This document shows positions 51,567-62,600 of a DNA stretch of 64,000 nucleotides, piece after piece (within the stretch, counting starts at the first letter, position 1; each line of letters opens with the position of its first letter). This DNA is from Linum tenue (taxonomy: Eukaryota; Streptophyta; Magnoliopsida; Malpighiales; Linaceae), in assembly GCA_946122785.1 (NCBI GenBank), contig CAMGYJ010000007.1, positions 2,992,909-3,056,908 of the forward strand. Direction: 5' to 3'. The notes under the pieces are model-generated. The model made no database searches and was not told where the DNA came from. It saw nothing but the letters and a program-made list of their open reading frames with translations. The position numbers and the translations under genes were made by a program.

Positions 51567-52900
51567 ATGGATGATCGTCGTGGAAAGCTGAATATCATAC
51601 CGGATCACTTTCAAGTATCAACTTCCGGCGAGGACACTCCACAAGCAGAAACTAATCCTGTTTCCCAGCCAAGAGTTGATAATTTGGCTAGGTACTATAC
51701 TTCATGCCTAGTTAAATGCGCGGTAGAGAAAGACCAACTTTGTTCTCATGAGCAAATGGTTGATTTTGGCTTCAGCTTCTTCTTTTTGTTTAGGATAGGC
51801 CCCAAAGTCTTTCCTGGTCACCGAGAAAATTGAAGACTGCTGCATCTATGTTGAGAATGTTCAGTCTACGTGGCCTACCTTGGACCCCTGATGGCCAGCA
51901 AAAGGTTCAGGTAACTGTTGCAGAGTTGGAATCACTTCGCTCGGAGCTGGTCGAGGTAGAAGAAAGGGAAGCTTACTTAAAAGCTCAGTAAGAAACTTAA
52001 ATCCCTTAGCTTTATAGTTTGTGATTTCGCTTTTTTGTTCCAACAGAATGCATTCCTAGTATTTTATGGATAATATTGTTATGTTTTTTTTGAACAGGTT
52101 GGAACATGTTGATGAAATTTTGCGCACAGCTCGCCTCTCAGGCTATTTATACATTAGATCTGTATGAACTGCTCCTGTTCTTTGTTTCTTGTTTAAATGC
52201 TGCAATTCTCTATGCTTGATGTCATTTATAAGCCTATAACATTCCTCCATGCATCTTTTCTTGTTTATCAATACAGAGATGGGCAGCTTTACCTGGTGAG
52301 CCTGCTGTAATTGATGATATTGATATCGACGATTGGCTTCCTCGATTTGTTGTCCTTCACGGACAGTGTTTATTCTTCTATTTGTTGAGCACAGGTAAAT
52401 AAGTTATACTGGCTAGTTATTATTGCAGTAGTATATGTAATATTTTCTCCGATTTGTGATGATCATATTCTTACTTGTAAAAACTAGGAAGTTTTTCTTT
52501 TTGCAGATTTGAGTCCTCAAGATTCAACTCTACTCGCCGATGTTGTTGAAGTGGGTTCTCTACCGGAAGTTAGACGCGAAGATGATGAGATAAGATATTC
52601 CTTCTATGTTTTGACTCGTCAGGGCCTTCGGTTCGAGTGCTCCAGTGCTTCTAAATTACAGGTGTGTTACTACTGACTCTTGCTCATTCGCTGCCATCCC
52701 TAGAGTTGAAGCTGATTATTTTCACAATACATGAAACGTTAGTCGCAATTGTGCTGTACTTGATCCATTCCAAATGTGCTCATTTTCCTCAGGCGGAGAC
52801 ATGGTTAGAGGCACTAAAAACTGACTGCAAATATGGCTGTGGTGGTGCAGAATCTGTAAACGACTCTTCTGAGACGAATAATCGCTCCGAGACTGACTGA
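51567..52900 (+). CDS. pleckstrin-homology (PH) domain protein
   Basis: Exons are 51567-51691, 51799-51987, 52098-52161, 52277-52394, 52507-52661 and 52793-52900, all in phase, giving 252 residues. A basic, disordered N-terminus (MDDRRGKLNIIPDHF) is followed by a short coiled coil near residues 80-115 (AELESLRSELVEVEEREAYL). A C-terminal PH domain spans about 118-238: it opens SGYLYIRS, continues DDWLPRFVVLHGQCLFFYL, and ends with the conserved Trp helix ETWLEALKTD. PH domains bind phosphoinositides or proteins at membranes; the specific ligand is unknown. The acceptor at 51,798 (GATAG) was chosen over one five bases earlier because only it keeps the frame. Position matches Arabidopsis At4g23895 from memory. 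Confidence 0.9.
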
Positions 52901-53455
52901 ACACTGAACTGTACTTAGGCTTATTCAATTGTACATCTTTCCTTCAGCTGATATTTGATTGGAGCTTGTGATTCCTCGTACTGCTTCGTTTTGTTCATGT
53001 ACATAGATTGACACACTCATTTAACCCGGAATTCATTATATACTACTTCCCAGTTCTTGCTAGTTCAGCGAGGACTACAAGTTTTCAGTAATTCATTGTG
53101 CACCTTTCTTAGACCTATGGAGATGGGATTTCACTACTTTATAACCAAGACTCTGAATTCAGAAGAACTATGCTTTATCGCAAAAAAATTGAGCAGATGT
53201 TCTGCTGTTTTATGTTTGATTGATAGAAAACAAGACAAAATGCTCCAAAATATCCTATGAATATAAACTATACAGTCAAGCGTCAAACAACAGCTTGGTC
53301 AAGTTTCTGCACACAAAGAGTAAACAACAGTTGGGTATTCCCCTGGTCTCCGAAAACGCAAATTAGAAAGCCAAAGAGGACACAGAACTACATGAACAAA
53401 CCAAAGTTCATCATCAGACCCTGAACTACTACTACCACTCAAAAGGACATCCAAC

Positions 53456-53850
53456 TCAGAGACACATAAGACCATGGACAATAGTAACATTGAACAAGAG
53501 AACAAGATCCATCTTCAGCAGTTCGAATGTGCATTCATCCCCAAGCTCCAAAGAATTCTCCTTGGCAAACTAATTCCAACCAGCGCCGAACTTTGTGTAC
53601 CTCCATTTCCTCCTTGCCTGTTTAGCTTCACTTCCCACTTCTTGTTTGTCCCCAAGCTTGAGTATCACACAATCAATCCTCTCGCTAATGAACAAACAAC
53701 AACAGGAGGATCAAAACATGTCAAACACCAATTTCATAATCAGTAACGACTTTGGCACTTGAAACCTGAAGAAACGCCTACCGCTTGGTAGAGCCTGAGG
53801 TGAGTTGGAGACATGGAAGCAGCAAAAGTTGGATGCCTAGATGCTGATAG
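53456..53850 (-). pseudogene. B3-domain (REM-like) transcription-factor remnant
   Basis: The minus-strand exon 53,456-53,684 reads ERIDCVILKLGDKQEVG, then KWRYTKFGAGWN, a TAG at 53,570-53,572, and FAKENSLELGDECTFELL. This is the second half of a plant B3 DNA-binding domain (GWxxFxxxNxLxxGDxCxFEL). The TAG sits between the conserved Trp and Phe. Upstream, near 53,783-53,838, HPTFAASMSPTHLRLYQ resembles the first strand of a REM-type B3 domain. I cannot join the parts into an intact gene, so I read it as a decayed copy. Alternatives are an unusual splice skipping the stop, or a chance resemblance. Confidence 0.5.
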
Positions 53851-54333
53851 CTGCTTCATCACGGTCTTCTCTGTTCCCTTCTTCATTGTACCACTTCTCA
53901 CAGGAAAAGCATAATAAATGTTTCTACTTTCTTGTTTCTTGCCATGGGCACAACAATAAGGAAACTGGAAGATGTTGCTGATGAAGGAAAGACCATAGGT
54001 GGTATGGGACATTTGGATTCCATATGCAGATGGATTTCTCTACATTTTTCACCAGTAAACCATCCAAGGACTGCAACTTGCAATTGGTCCCTGAAATTAA
54101 CTTCTTTGCAAGGTAAGAGTTAACTGGAACCTGCTAATGCAATCAGCAACATCTTATTAAAAAACTAGGCTATTGATTTTTATTGATAACCAAAGCACGA
54201 AAACTACTGCAACTGTTCCATTGGCAGCATAGACACAGCCACAAGCACAGCACAAGATCTAAGAAGCTAAAAGGTTAAGCGTGATTCAACTGTGTTAAAC
54301 GAACATCGCAACAAAAGGCGTATCTGACGAAAT

Positions 54334-55662
54334 TCACAAGGCGGATGATGAACCATTCTTCTTCTTTGTCGTCCCGTAGTAACTAACGTACCATCTTACA
54401 AACTTCTTAAGCCCCGACTCCAGCCCTGTAGCCGGCTTGTACCCGAGCTCCCTCTGAGCCAAACTGATATTCGCATGTGTGAACTCCACATCTCCATTTT
54501 TTGGCAGCGGCTGAGCTTTCTTCTTCGCCTTAACTTTCAGAAGCTTCTCCAATATGCTCACCATCTTGGTCATTGGAACAGGGGAAGTATTCCCCAAGTT
54601 GTAGATCCTCAATTGAGCTGGACCCTTCTTCTTACCTCCACTTCCAGTGCTCTTTTTCGCAGTATCCAGCGCGCCCAAGCAACCTTTAACAATGTCGTCA
54701 ATGTAGGTGAAATCTCTGGCCACACTTCTCCCATCGGCAGTTTCAAACACACTGATCTCTTTCCCTTTCAGGATGTCCTTAGTGAAGAAGAAGTAAGCCA
54801 TGTCTGGCCTTCCCCACGGACCATAAACAGTGAAGAATCGCAGCCCAGTAATGGAAAGGCCATGGATGTGGTTATAAGTATGAGCAATTTCCTCGCCGGC
54901 TTTCTTTGTAGCGGCGTAGAGGCTCGCCGGCCGATCAGTCCTGTCCTTCTCAGAGAAGGGGACTTTGGAATTCAAGCCGTAGACCGAGCTGGAAGAAGCC
55001 CAGACGATCGCCGGCTGAGGGTTTGCCGATTTGCAGACCTCGAGCAAATTCACAAACCCTGCGATGTTGCTGTGGACATAAGATTTAGGGTTTTGCATCG
55101 CGTACCGTACGCCGGCCTGGGCGGCCAGATGCATGACGTGGGTGAAATGGACGACGTCGAAGAGCCTGCGGAGCAAATCGGCATCGTTGATGTCGCCTTC
55201 CACGACGAAGATTCCGGCCCGATCGAGGACATTGCGACGGGCGTGCTTGAGATTGACGTCGTAGTAGTGGTTGAAGTTGTCGAGTCCGAGGACGCCATCG
55301 CCGCGGCGCTTGAGGGCGATCGAGACGTGGGTGCCGACGAATCCGGCGGCGCCGGTGACCAGGACGGTGAAGAAGCCGGCGGATTCGGGGCGGGTGGATT
55401 TGAGGACCTTCTTCTCCCACTGGCGGCCGCCGGGGAGATCGGCGCTGAGCTGGCGGCGCGGGGAGGAGGAGGAAGGAGGGGAGAGGAGGAAGAAGAAGAA
55501 GAAGAGGACGAGGAACAGGAAAGAGTAGAAGGTGAGCTTCGAGATGTTGGATTGTAGCCGGAGGGAGCGGTGGTGGTGGTGGTGGAGGTACGGCGGAGCT
55601 TTGTCCGGTTTGAACTTTCCCGGCGTCGAGGGTGGACTGTTGTCGAGAAGGGATGAAGCCAT
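54334..55662 (-). CDS. GAE: UDP-glucuronate 4-epimerase (GAE family)
   Basis: Converts UDP-glucuronate to UDP-galacturonate for pectin synthesis in the Golgi. Intronless, 442 residues with the start at MASSLLDNSPPSTPGK (55,662). A longer in-frame reading to 55,905 lacks family features. Type II membrane protein: a short cytosolic N-terminus with a His run, then a transmembrane segment at about 43-60 (FYSFLFLVLFFFFFLL). The Rossmann NAD motif GAAGFVG is at about 104-110. The catalytic serines (WASSSSVYG) lie near 223-226 and the YxxxK pair at Y249/K253 (SLYAATKK). The C-terminus carries GYKPATGLESGLKKFVRWY. Length and lack of introns match plant GAE1/GAE6-type genes. Confidence 0.94.
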   Translation of the reverse strand: MASSLLDNSPPSTPGKFKPDKAPPYLHHHHHRSLRLQSNISKLTFYSFLFLVLFFFFFLLSPPSSSSPRRQLSADLPGGRQWEKKVLKSTRPESAGFFTVLVTGAAGFVGTHVSIALKRRGDGVLGLDNFNHYYDVNLKHARRNVLDRAGIFVVEGDINDADLLRRLFDVVHFTHVMHLAAQAGVRYAMQNPKSYVHSNIAGFVNLLEVCKSANPQPAIVWASSSSVYGLNSKVPFSEKDRTDRPASLYAATKKAGEEIAHTYNHIHGLSITGLRFFTVYGPWGRPDMAYFFFTKDILKGKEISVFETADGRSVARDFTYIDDIVKGCLGALDTAKKSTGSGGKKKGPAQLRIYNLGNTSPVPMTKMVSILEKLLKVKAKKKAQPLPKNGDVEFTHANISLAQRELGYKPATGLESGLKKFVRWYVSYYGTTKKKNGSSSAL

Positions 55663-56031
55663 CGTCGGAAAAGTGGGGGAGAATCGGTGAAGCCCGGTTA
55701 GGATGTTGCGGTGGCAATGGCGGTTGTTGGAGCCAGCCGCCGGTGGAGAAAAAGGATCACTGCGGTAGGAATTCTGTTTCTGTGGGCAGAAAATCTGTTG
55801 CACCAACTTTTTAAGACAGGGAAGTAGAAAGAGGGGTTTTGAACTAATTTGGATTAAGTTGGGATGGTTTTGGGTTAGGACGACTACTAGAATTCTAGTA
55901 GTCATTTTGAAAACAAAAAAGTCATTTTATATATTCTACTCAAATCCCTAATTTTTCTTTCATCTAGCAAAATCCTACTTCTACCCTCCCTTCTCTCCAT
56001 CGGAAATTATCGCTGCAGCAAGCTTCACTGA
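55663..56031 (-). promoter_or_regulatory. 5' UTR and upstream region of the GAE gene
   Basis: Region between the epimerase start and the hAT MITE. The in-frame upstream codons up to 55,905 are probably 5' UTR. No TATA box was identified with confidence. Confidence 0.35.
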
Positions 56032-56039
56032 CTGGTGAC

Positions 56040-56731
56040 TAGGGATGACAATGGGTAGGGTCGGGTGCGGGTTTACCCTATACCAACTAGAGATGGCAAC
56101 AAAACCCGTACCCACGGGTACCCATCCGACCCAATCCGGTCAACGCGGGTAAAATCCGTGTTGACGGGTTTTGGGCCGGGTTTGGGTTTAAACCCGTTCA
56201 CTATTCACCGAGTTGGGTTGGGCTTCTAAAATGCCCGATCAAATAACCACCAGGTATGAAAATTATATAACCATACCCTACCCACCGGGTAACCATGAGT
56301 ACGAATCCTAAACTATGAACTTATACACATAATGCACATACATACTGTTGTCCATTAAAAATTCTCAATACTTGTAACTATTCTGGCTTCAACAATCCAC
56401 ACAAATAAAAACAGCAAACACATAATAATTGTTCTTGCTTCTACAATCCACACAAACATAATAATCGTCTACATCTTCATCATCAATAATGGTAGTTAAA
56501 CTCAATTTCTCAAACTAAACTAAATTTCACAAGGGAAATGGACCCTTTGGTTAGCGGCGCGGGTATAACGAGGCGGGTATTATCGATTACCGTACCCGTA
56601 CCCTACCCTTTATTTTGAAACCGGGTATTACCCGTACCCGCCCCTTAACCCGTCAAAGCGGGTAATTACCCTCGTTGACCGGTTACAGTCGGGTAGGGTA
56701 CCCATGGTTACGGGTTGGATTGACATCCCTA
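56040..56731. mobile_element. hAT-like MITE (692 bp)
   Basis: Ends are TAGGGATGACAATGGGTAGG and, inverted, TAGGGATGTCAATCCAACCC. A perfect 8-bp target duplication, CTGGTGAC, lies at 56,032-56,039 and 56,732-56,739. GGGTACCC/CCCGTACCC arrays lie near both ends and the core is AT-rich. A second hAT-like 5' terminus (TAGAGATGGCAAC) starts at 56,088, suggesting an internal rearrangement or a nested remnant. Confidence 0.88.
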
Positions 56732-56739
56732 CTGGTGAC

Positions 56740-57628
56740 TGCCGAGTCGCGACGCATCAAACTCGATGTCCTATAAACCCGACCATTCACCGTTGCCCAA
56801 CCGTGAATAAGGCGACTATGTTCCTCATCATCGTTCGAGAGATAGAGAGCGTCATGGATTATATGTATATTCGTACATGGAAGGTAAGGAGAGCGAGAAG
56901 CAAGTAGAGGCGGAAGACATAACCAAAAATCAAGAAGGAAAACGAGAAACCAATGGAATTGATTTGAAATTGTATTGATCCTTGTCGCTCTCGTTCGACA
57001 TCATCATTCAACACCTTTCACCAACTCGCCATCGTTGTTGTTCTATCCGTTCTAATGGTATTGATTCATTATGAAATTATATTATTTTGCTCTCATAGTA
57101 ATGGTGGTATTGGTTGATTTTGGTATTGGTTTGACTCTTGTAATTGTATAGATTTATTTGTATTGGTAGTTTTCGTGTAATGATATTGTTTTTCATAATT
57201 GTGATTTATTTCTACAATGGTATTACTGCTTTTCAAAATGGTAGTGGTTGGCTAATGAATTGGTATTGATTTCTTGTTTTATATTTGTAGTGGTATTATT
57301 TCGACTTAACTAAGACAAGGAGAAGATTGAGAAAAAGAAGAAAGAGAGATCTGGCGGGAGATTGCTGAAGTGAGAAAAAGATTAGAAAATTGAAATTAAT
57401 ATATTTTTGTAATTTTTTAAAATATAATTTTTTTAAAAAATATAGATTTATGAATGAACAATAGAAGACACACCTTAATAGCTTTCACAACCTACTAAAA
57501 CAAAAATGTTTTCACAATCGTCATTCAACTAATCATATACTCTTAACAATCTCCCACTTCAACTAAAAAAATAAACCCCTCAAAATCTAATGCATCACGA
57601 ATTAAGTAGTTCATTTATGTTGTGATCA
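56740..57628. other. intergenic spacer
   Basis: AT-rich spacer between the hAT MITE and LINE-B. Short (TGGTATTG)-like imperfect repeats occur near 57,060-57,300. No gene seen. Confidence 0.35.
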
Positions 57629-57667
57629 AGAGTAAAAAACCAAATAAAACTCATTGCGGTTGGAAAA

Positions 57668-59623
57668 ATGCTCTCAACAGCGAACGACGATTTAGCGACC
57701 CCGGCGCCGGGCCTCCTCCCGTCTGACCGGCCGCCGGATACAATGGATCCCTCTGTTTTTGTCAATGTCCCCGGGGCCATGGGTAACACGGCTCCGCCCG
57801 TCGCTGTGTCAGATATGGCTATTGATTTTGCTACTTTGCCTGTGCAGGTGTCTCCGGCGGAGGCAACGCCAGAGCAGGGATCCCAACTCACGCCAATGGA
57901 GGCCGCGGAAAATCAGGCAAACGCGAAGAAACCAGTACAGGCGTTCACCTATGCTAAGGCGGTAGCGGGCTTACCGACACCATTGACACCTCCTAATCAG
58001 CTGGCGCTGTGGACACCAGTGGGGGAACACGATCTAATAACAGGGAGCCGGAATGGGGAGCCGGCGTTGACAATTTCGACGGAATTCAAGACGAAGATTT
58101 GTGCACCATGGCAGCGCTCTTTGGTTATTAGACTGCTTGGTCTGAGAATTGGCTTCATCGCTCTCTGTAACCGTCTGAAAAGCCTCTGGAGACCGACCGG
58201 AAATATGGAAATCAAAGACCTGGACCATGACTGCTTTCTGGTCAAGCTCGACAATGAGCAAGACTACTTCCGGGCTCTGACCGACGGGCCATGGGTGATC
58301 TTTGATCACTATTTGGTTGTTCAACAGTGGACTCCAAGTTTCGAGGCCTCTGATCCTCTTCCGAAAACCATGATCGTCTGGGTTCAACTTCCGGCCTTGA
58401 AGATTCACTTCTACCACAAAGAGGTTGTGACTACTCTTGGAAACCTAATTGGGAGAACGATCAAGCTTGACTACCATACCCTTACACAGCAACGGGCAAA
58501 ATTTGCCAGGCTAGCGGTGGAGGTTGACTTATCGAAGCAATTGGTTCCACGAATATGGCTTGACGATGCCTGGCAAAAAGTTGAATACGAAAACCTCCCT
58601 GAGGTTTGTTTTGAATGCGGAAGGATTGGGCATTGCTCTGCCATGTGTCCGCTCCTCAGACCCGCCGCTTCGCAGAATACTGTGGTGGTCGCCGGAGGGG
58701 ATTCGCTGTCTGGTTCGCCGGCCGTCGAGGAAGACACCAGTCGGGGCTTCGGGCCGTGGATGCTGGTTTCCAGGAAGTCGCGGCGGAATTCACGGGACTT
58801 TCAGCAGAAAGGGAAAGTCGAGAAAGATGCGGAAGTGCAAAATCTGGGGCAAAGACACAAACAAGGTAAGCGGAAGTCAGGAGGGAAAGAAGGAAATCAA
58901 AACTTACCTAGTCAAGCCATCTCCAACGGCCCCCTGCCTCAGAAGAACCAAACACAGGAAAGGAAAGTCGTCAACGGTCAGATGAACATCTCCGAGACAA
59001 AGAAGGGAGTTGTCTCGGGTGGGGGTAGTTCGGGTGGAAAAGGGAAGGGGCTTTTGGGCCCAAAGCCGGATGTTCCAGAGCCCAACCCTAGCAGATTGAA
59101 GCCCAAAGCTTGGGCGGATGAGGCCTCAACTTCGGGTCAACAAACCCAGGCCCAAATTTCGGTCAAGCTTTTAAAGTCTTCTGAGAACAATGAGGAGGCC
59201 CGCCAAGAGTCCAAAAGGCAACAGAATCCGCCACTTATTTCTAAAACAGTGACAGGCCCAAACGGCACGGTTATGCAGATCATCGAGAATCCCAAATTGG
59301 CGAAGGAAAATGTTGACCCGAACTCCACCTCTGCCCCTTCTCTCGCAGCTCGAACGAAAAACAACAGGAAGAAGAACTCCCAGGGCAGCAAAGCTTCTGC
59401 CAAACTCAATACAGCGAAGCCCCTTCAAATTTGGTCGCCGGTTAAAGAGAGGAAAGCCAAATCCAAAGCTAGGGTGGCAACGCTGACTTTGCAGGAGATC
59501 AGTGCCTGGACCGAAGCTGCCAAGAAGATGACAGGAGATTCAGGGGGAAAAGTTTCGGACGTTGAGTCAAACGGTTCCCTCCCGACGCAGACCCAGACAG
59601 CGGTGAGCTCCCCGCCGGTGTAG
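57668..59623 (+). CDS. LINE-B ORF1 (gag-like RNA-binding protein)
   Basis: 651 residues, uninterrupted. The N-terminal 100 residues are Pro/Ala-rich. A DUF4283-like domain spans about residues 140-230 (RIGFIALCNRLKSLW, IKDLDHDCFLVKL, GPWVIFDHYLVVQQW). A CCHC zinc knuckle, CFECGRIGHCSAMC, lies near residues 315-330. The C-terminal half is basic, Gln/Lys/Ser-rich and probably binds RNA. It is the first cistron of the LINE; ORF2 begins 46 nt after its stop. Confidence 0.92.
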   Translation: MLSTANDDLATPAPGLLPSDRPPDTMDPSVFVNVPGAMGNTAPPVAVSDMAIDFATLPVQVSPAEATPEQGSQLTPMEAAENQANAKKPVQAFTYAKAVAGLPTPLTPPNQLALWTPVGEHDLITGSRNGEPALTISTEFKTKICAPWQRSLVIRLLGLRIGFIALCNRLKSLWRPTGNMEIKDLDHDCFLVKLDNEQDYFRALTDGPWVIFDHYLVVQQWTPSFEASDPLPKTMIVWVQLPALKIHFYHKEVVTTLGNLIGRTIKLDYHTLTQQRAKFARLAVEVDLSKQLVPRIWLDDAWQKVEYENLPEVCFECGRIGHCSAMCPLLRPAASQNTVVVAGGDSLSGSPAVEEDTSRGFGPWMLVSRKSRRNSRDFQQKGKVEKDAEVQNLGQRHKQGKRKSGGKEGNQNLPSQAISNGPLPQKNQTQERKVVNGQMNISETKKGVVSGGGSSGGKGKGLLGPKPDVPEPNPSRLKPKAWADEASTSGQQTQAQISVKLLKSSENNEEARQESKRQQNPPLISKTVTGPNGTVMQIIENPKLAKENVDPNSTSAPSLAARTKNNRKKNSQGSKASAKLNTAKPLQIWSPVKERKAKSKARVATLTLQEISAWTEAAKKMTGDSGGKVSDVESNGSLPTQTQTAVSSPPV

Positions 59624-59669
59624 TTGGCCTCAGCCGTCGCGGATCTTCACTCTTTTGTCATTTTTTATT

Positions 59670-62600
59670 ATGAATTCAAATATTAAGATTATTGCGTGGA
59701 ATGTCGGGGGTGCTGGGAGCAGGGCTTTCAGACGGGCTCTGAAATTGGTAGTTCATACGCACCGGCCAGACTTTTTGGTGCTCCTTGAGCCTCAGATCAG
59801 TGGGGATACGGCAAATGGAGTTTGCGATAAGATTGGTTTTCCTAATTCTGTTCGGGTGGAAGCTGAAGGGCGATCAGGCGGTATATGGGTCTTTTGGGAT
59901 GCTGGGGTGTACTCGGTCCAGCCATATTCAGCCTGTTCACAGCATCTGTCCCTTCAAGTTAGAAGAGGTAATGGCCCGAGTTGGATGTTAACTGCTGTGT
60001 ATGCTTCTCCAAGACAGGGAGATCAACGCCACCTGTGGGAGAGGCTTGTCTTTCACAGCAAGAACATTGATTTGCCTTGGCTGGTGACTGGGGATTTTAA
60101 CGCTATAGGTAAACCGGAAGAGAAGTCGGGAATTCCAGCTCGCAATACTCTGAAAAGATGCCAGCTGTTCACTGAAAGGATGAATCTGGCGGAGCTCGTT
60201 GACATTGGTTTCTCGGGCCCCAAGTTCACCTGGTCTAGGGGAGAGAGTGGTCAGACGTACAAAGCTAGCCGGCTGGATAGGAGTCTCTGCAACATTCATT
60301 GGAATTCGGCGTTTCCTAACTCATCAGTTCTGCACCTCCCCCACTATCAATCAGATCACTGCCCTATTTTGACTCGTGTGGAATCTCAGCCGATCAGACA
60401 TCAGGTCACGAAGCCGTTCAAATTTGAAGCAGCTTGGTTGACCAATGAGAGTCTTCGGTCTCTTGTGAGTGATTCTTGGAACTCGGCGGCTCCTCTTGAA
60501 AATGCCCTCAAGGTTCTCGCTACTAAACTGGTAGATTGGAATGAGAATGTCTTTGGGAACATTATGCAAAAGAAGAGGAAGCTGTTGGCAAGAATTAAAG
60601 GGGTGGAAACAGGCTTGGCTAGTAGCTTTTCTCCAGGCTTGGCTAAACTGCATACGAAACTAGCATCGGAGTTGGATAAAGTTCTTGAGCAGGAAGAGAT
60701 CATCTGGTATCAAAGATCAAGGGATCAATGGGTGAAGTTTGGAGAAAGGAACACCGGCTACTTTCATCAACAGGTCAACATCAGGAGACGGTTCAACAAG
60801 ATCGAGGCCCTGATGGACGACAACAATTCGTGGGTAACCGAGCCACGTTCTCTCGCTATGCTGGTGTTCAGTTTTTTCTCTAACATTTATTTGCAGGATA
60901 ACTCCCCGTACGAGGATAGAATGCCGAAGGGGTCCTTCCCTCGTCTCAGCCAAGCTGAGGTGGCAGCCCTGTTCCGTCCTTTTAGCATTATCGATGTTCA
61001 CCAGGCGATTTTCGGTATGAAGCCATTTCAGGCCCCTGGCCCCGATGGCTTCCATGCGGGGTTTTACCAGCAGTTCTGGCAGGTAGTGGGGAAGTCGCTT
61101 TCGGATATGGCAATGTCTTTTTTTGTGACAGGTACCCTTCCTGAAGCTGTGACGGAATCTACCCTGGTGCTCATTCCGAAAGTGGACTCTCCGGAGAGGG
61201 TGGCTCAGCTAAGACCTATTTCCCTCAACAACGTCTGCCTCAAAAGCATCACCAAGGCCATGACATCCAGACTGAAACCTCTCTTGAGGAAGCTGATCTC
61301 GCCAAGGCAGAGTAGTTTTATCCCGGGAAGGCAAACCACGGACAATATCATAGTGGTTCAGGAAATTCTTCATTCTTTCAGCAAGAAGAGGAGCAAAAAA
61401 GGGGGTATGATCTTCAAGATTGATCTCGAGAAGGCCTATGACATGCTCAGGTGGGATTTTCTTCGAGATACGTTGAAGGAAGTGGGGCTTTCGAGTAACT
61501 GGATCAGTTGCATTATGTATTGTGTGGAGCATAATACGATGAGGATTCGATGGAATGGTGACCTCTCACAGCCGATCACTCCATCTCGTGGCATCAGACA
61601 GGGAGACCCTCTTTTCCCCTATCTTTTTGTTCTATGTATGGAGCGTCTTTCTCATAAAATTGATGAGGCCGTTAGTGCGGGAAAGTGGAAAGCAGTGCGG
61701 TTAACCAGGGCCGGCCCGCCTCTCACCCATCTCTTTTTTGCTGATGATCTTCTTCTTTTTGCAGAAGCTGAACGAAGACAAATCCGGGTGATCAAGGATT
61801 GTCTGGCAGATTTCTGCTATAGCTCCGGACAACGGGTTAACTACAATAAGTCCATCCTGTATGTCTCCCCGAATGTCGCCAGGCGCAAAGCAGAATACCT
61901 GAGCCAGTGTGCGGGTATCCCTCTGAAAGCAGCTCTGGGGAGATATCTTGGGATACAGGCAATACAGGAGAGGGTCACAAAAGGAAGATATCAATCTCTC
62001 TTGCTCCGTATTCAGAGGAAGATGGCTCCTTGGAAGGCGAAACGCCTCTCTTTTGCGGCTCGGTTAACAGTGGCCAAATCGGTAACTGCCTCTCTTCCGG
62101 TTTATACTATGCATACTGAATTAATTCCAAAGGGTGTGTGCAGGAGTATAGACAAAATCAGCAGGGACTTTATCTGGGGAGAGGAGGAGAACCGCTCCAA
62201 ATTCCACCTGGTAGCTTGGGAGAACATGACGAGACCGAAGGCTGAAGGGGGTGTGGGACTGCGTCCTACTCATCAGGCGAACCTGGCCATGCTGGCTAAA
62301 TCAGGATGGAAGCTGATGCGAAATGAAGGAAGTTTGTGGCAACATCTACTCCTCTCAAAGTACGGGGGTCAAAGAGCGGGCCTCGATATTTTGCGGAAAG
62401 TTCAGGGAAGTTCCTTCACCTGGAGCAGTTTTTCCAAAACTGCTGAGCTCCTTAAGAAATGATGCGCTTGGAATATTAAGAATGGTAGAAGGACTAAATT
62501 TTGGCTTGATCCGTGGATTTTGCAGGTTCCGCTGAAGGAGGTAATGACTGGCGAGATTCCGGATGCTTGGGAGCAGGCGGCAGTAGCTGACTTTGTTCGG

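Noticed and set aside
54475..55557. 360-codon plus-strand frame over the epimerase gene
   Set aside because: Antisense shadow of the GC-rich GAE coding region; low-complexity Glu/Gly/Val composition and no domain.
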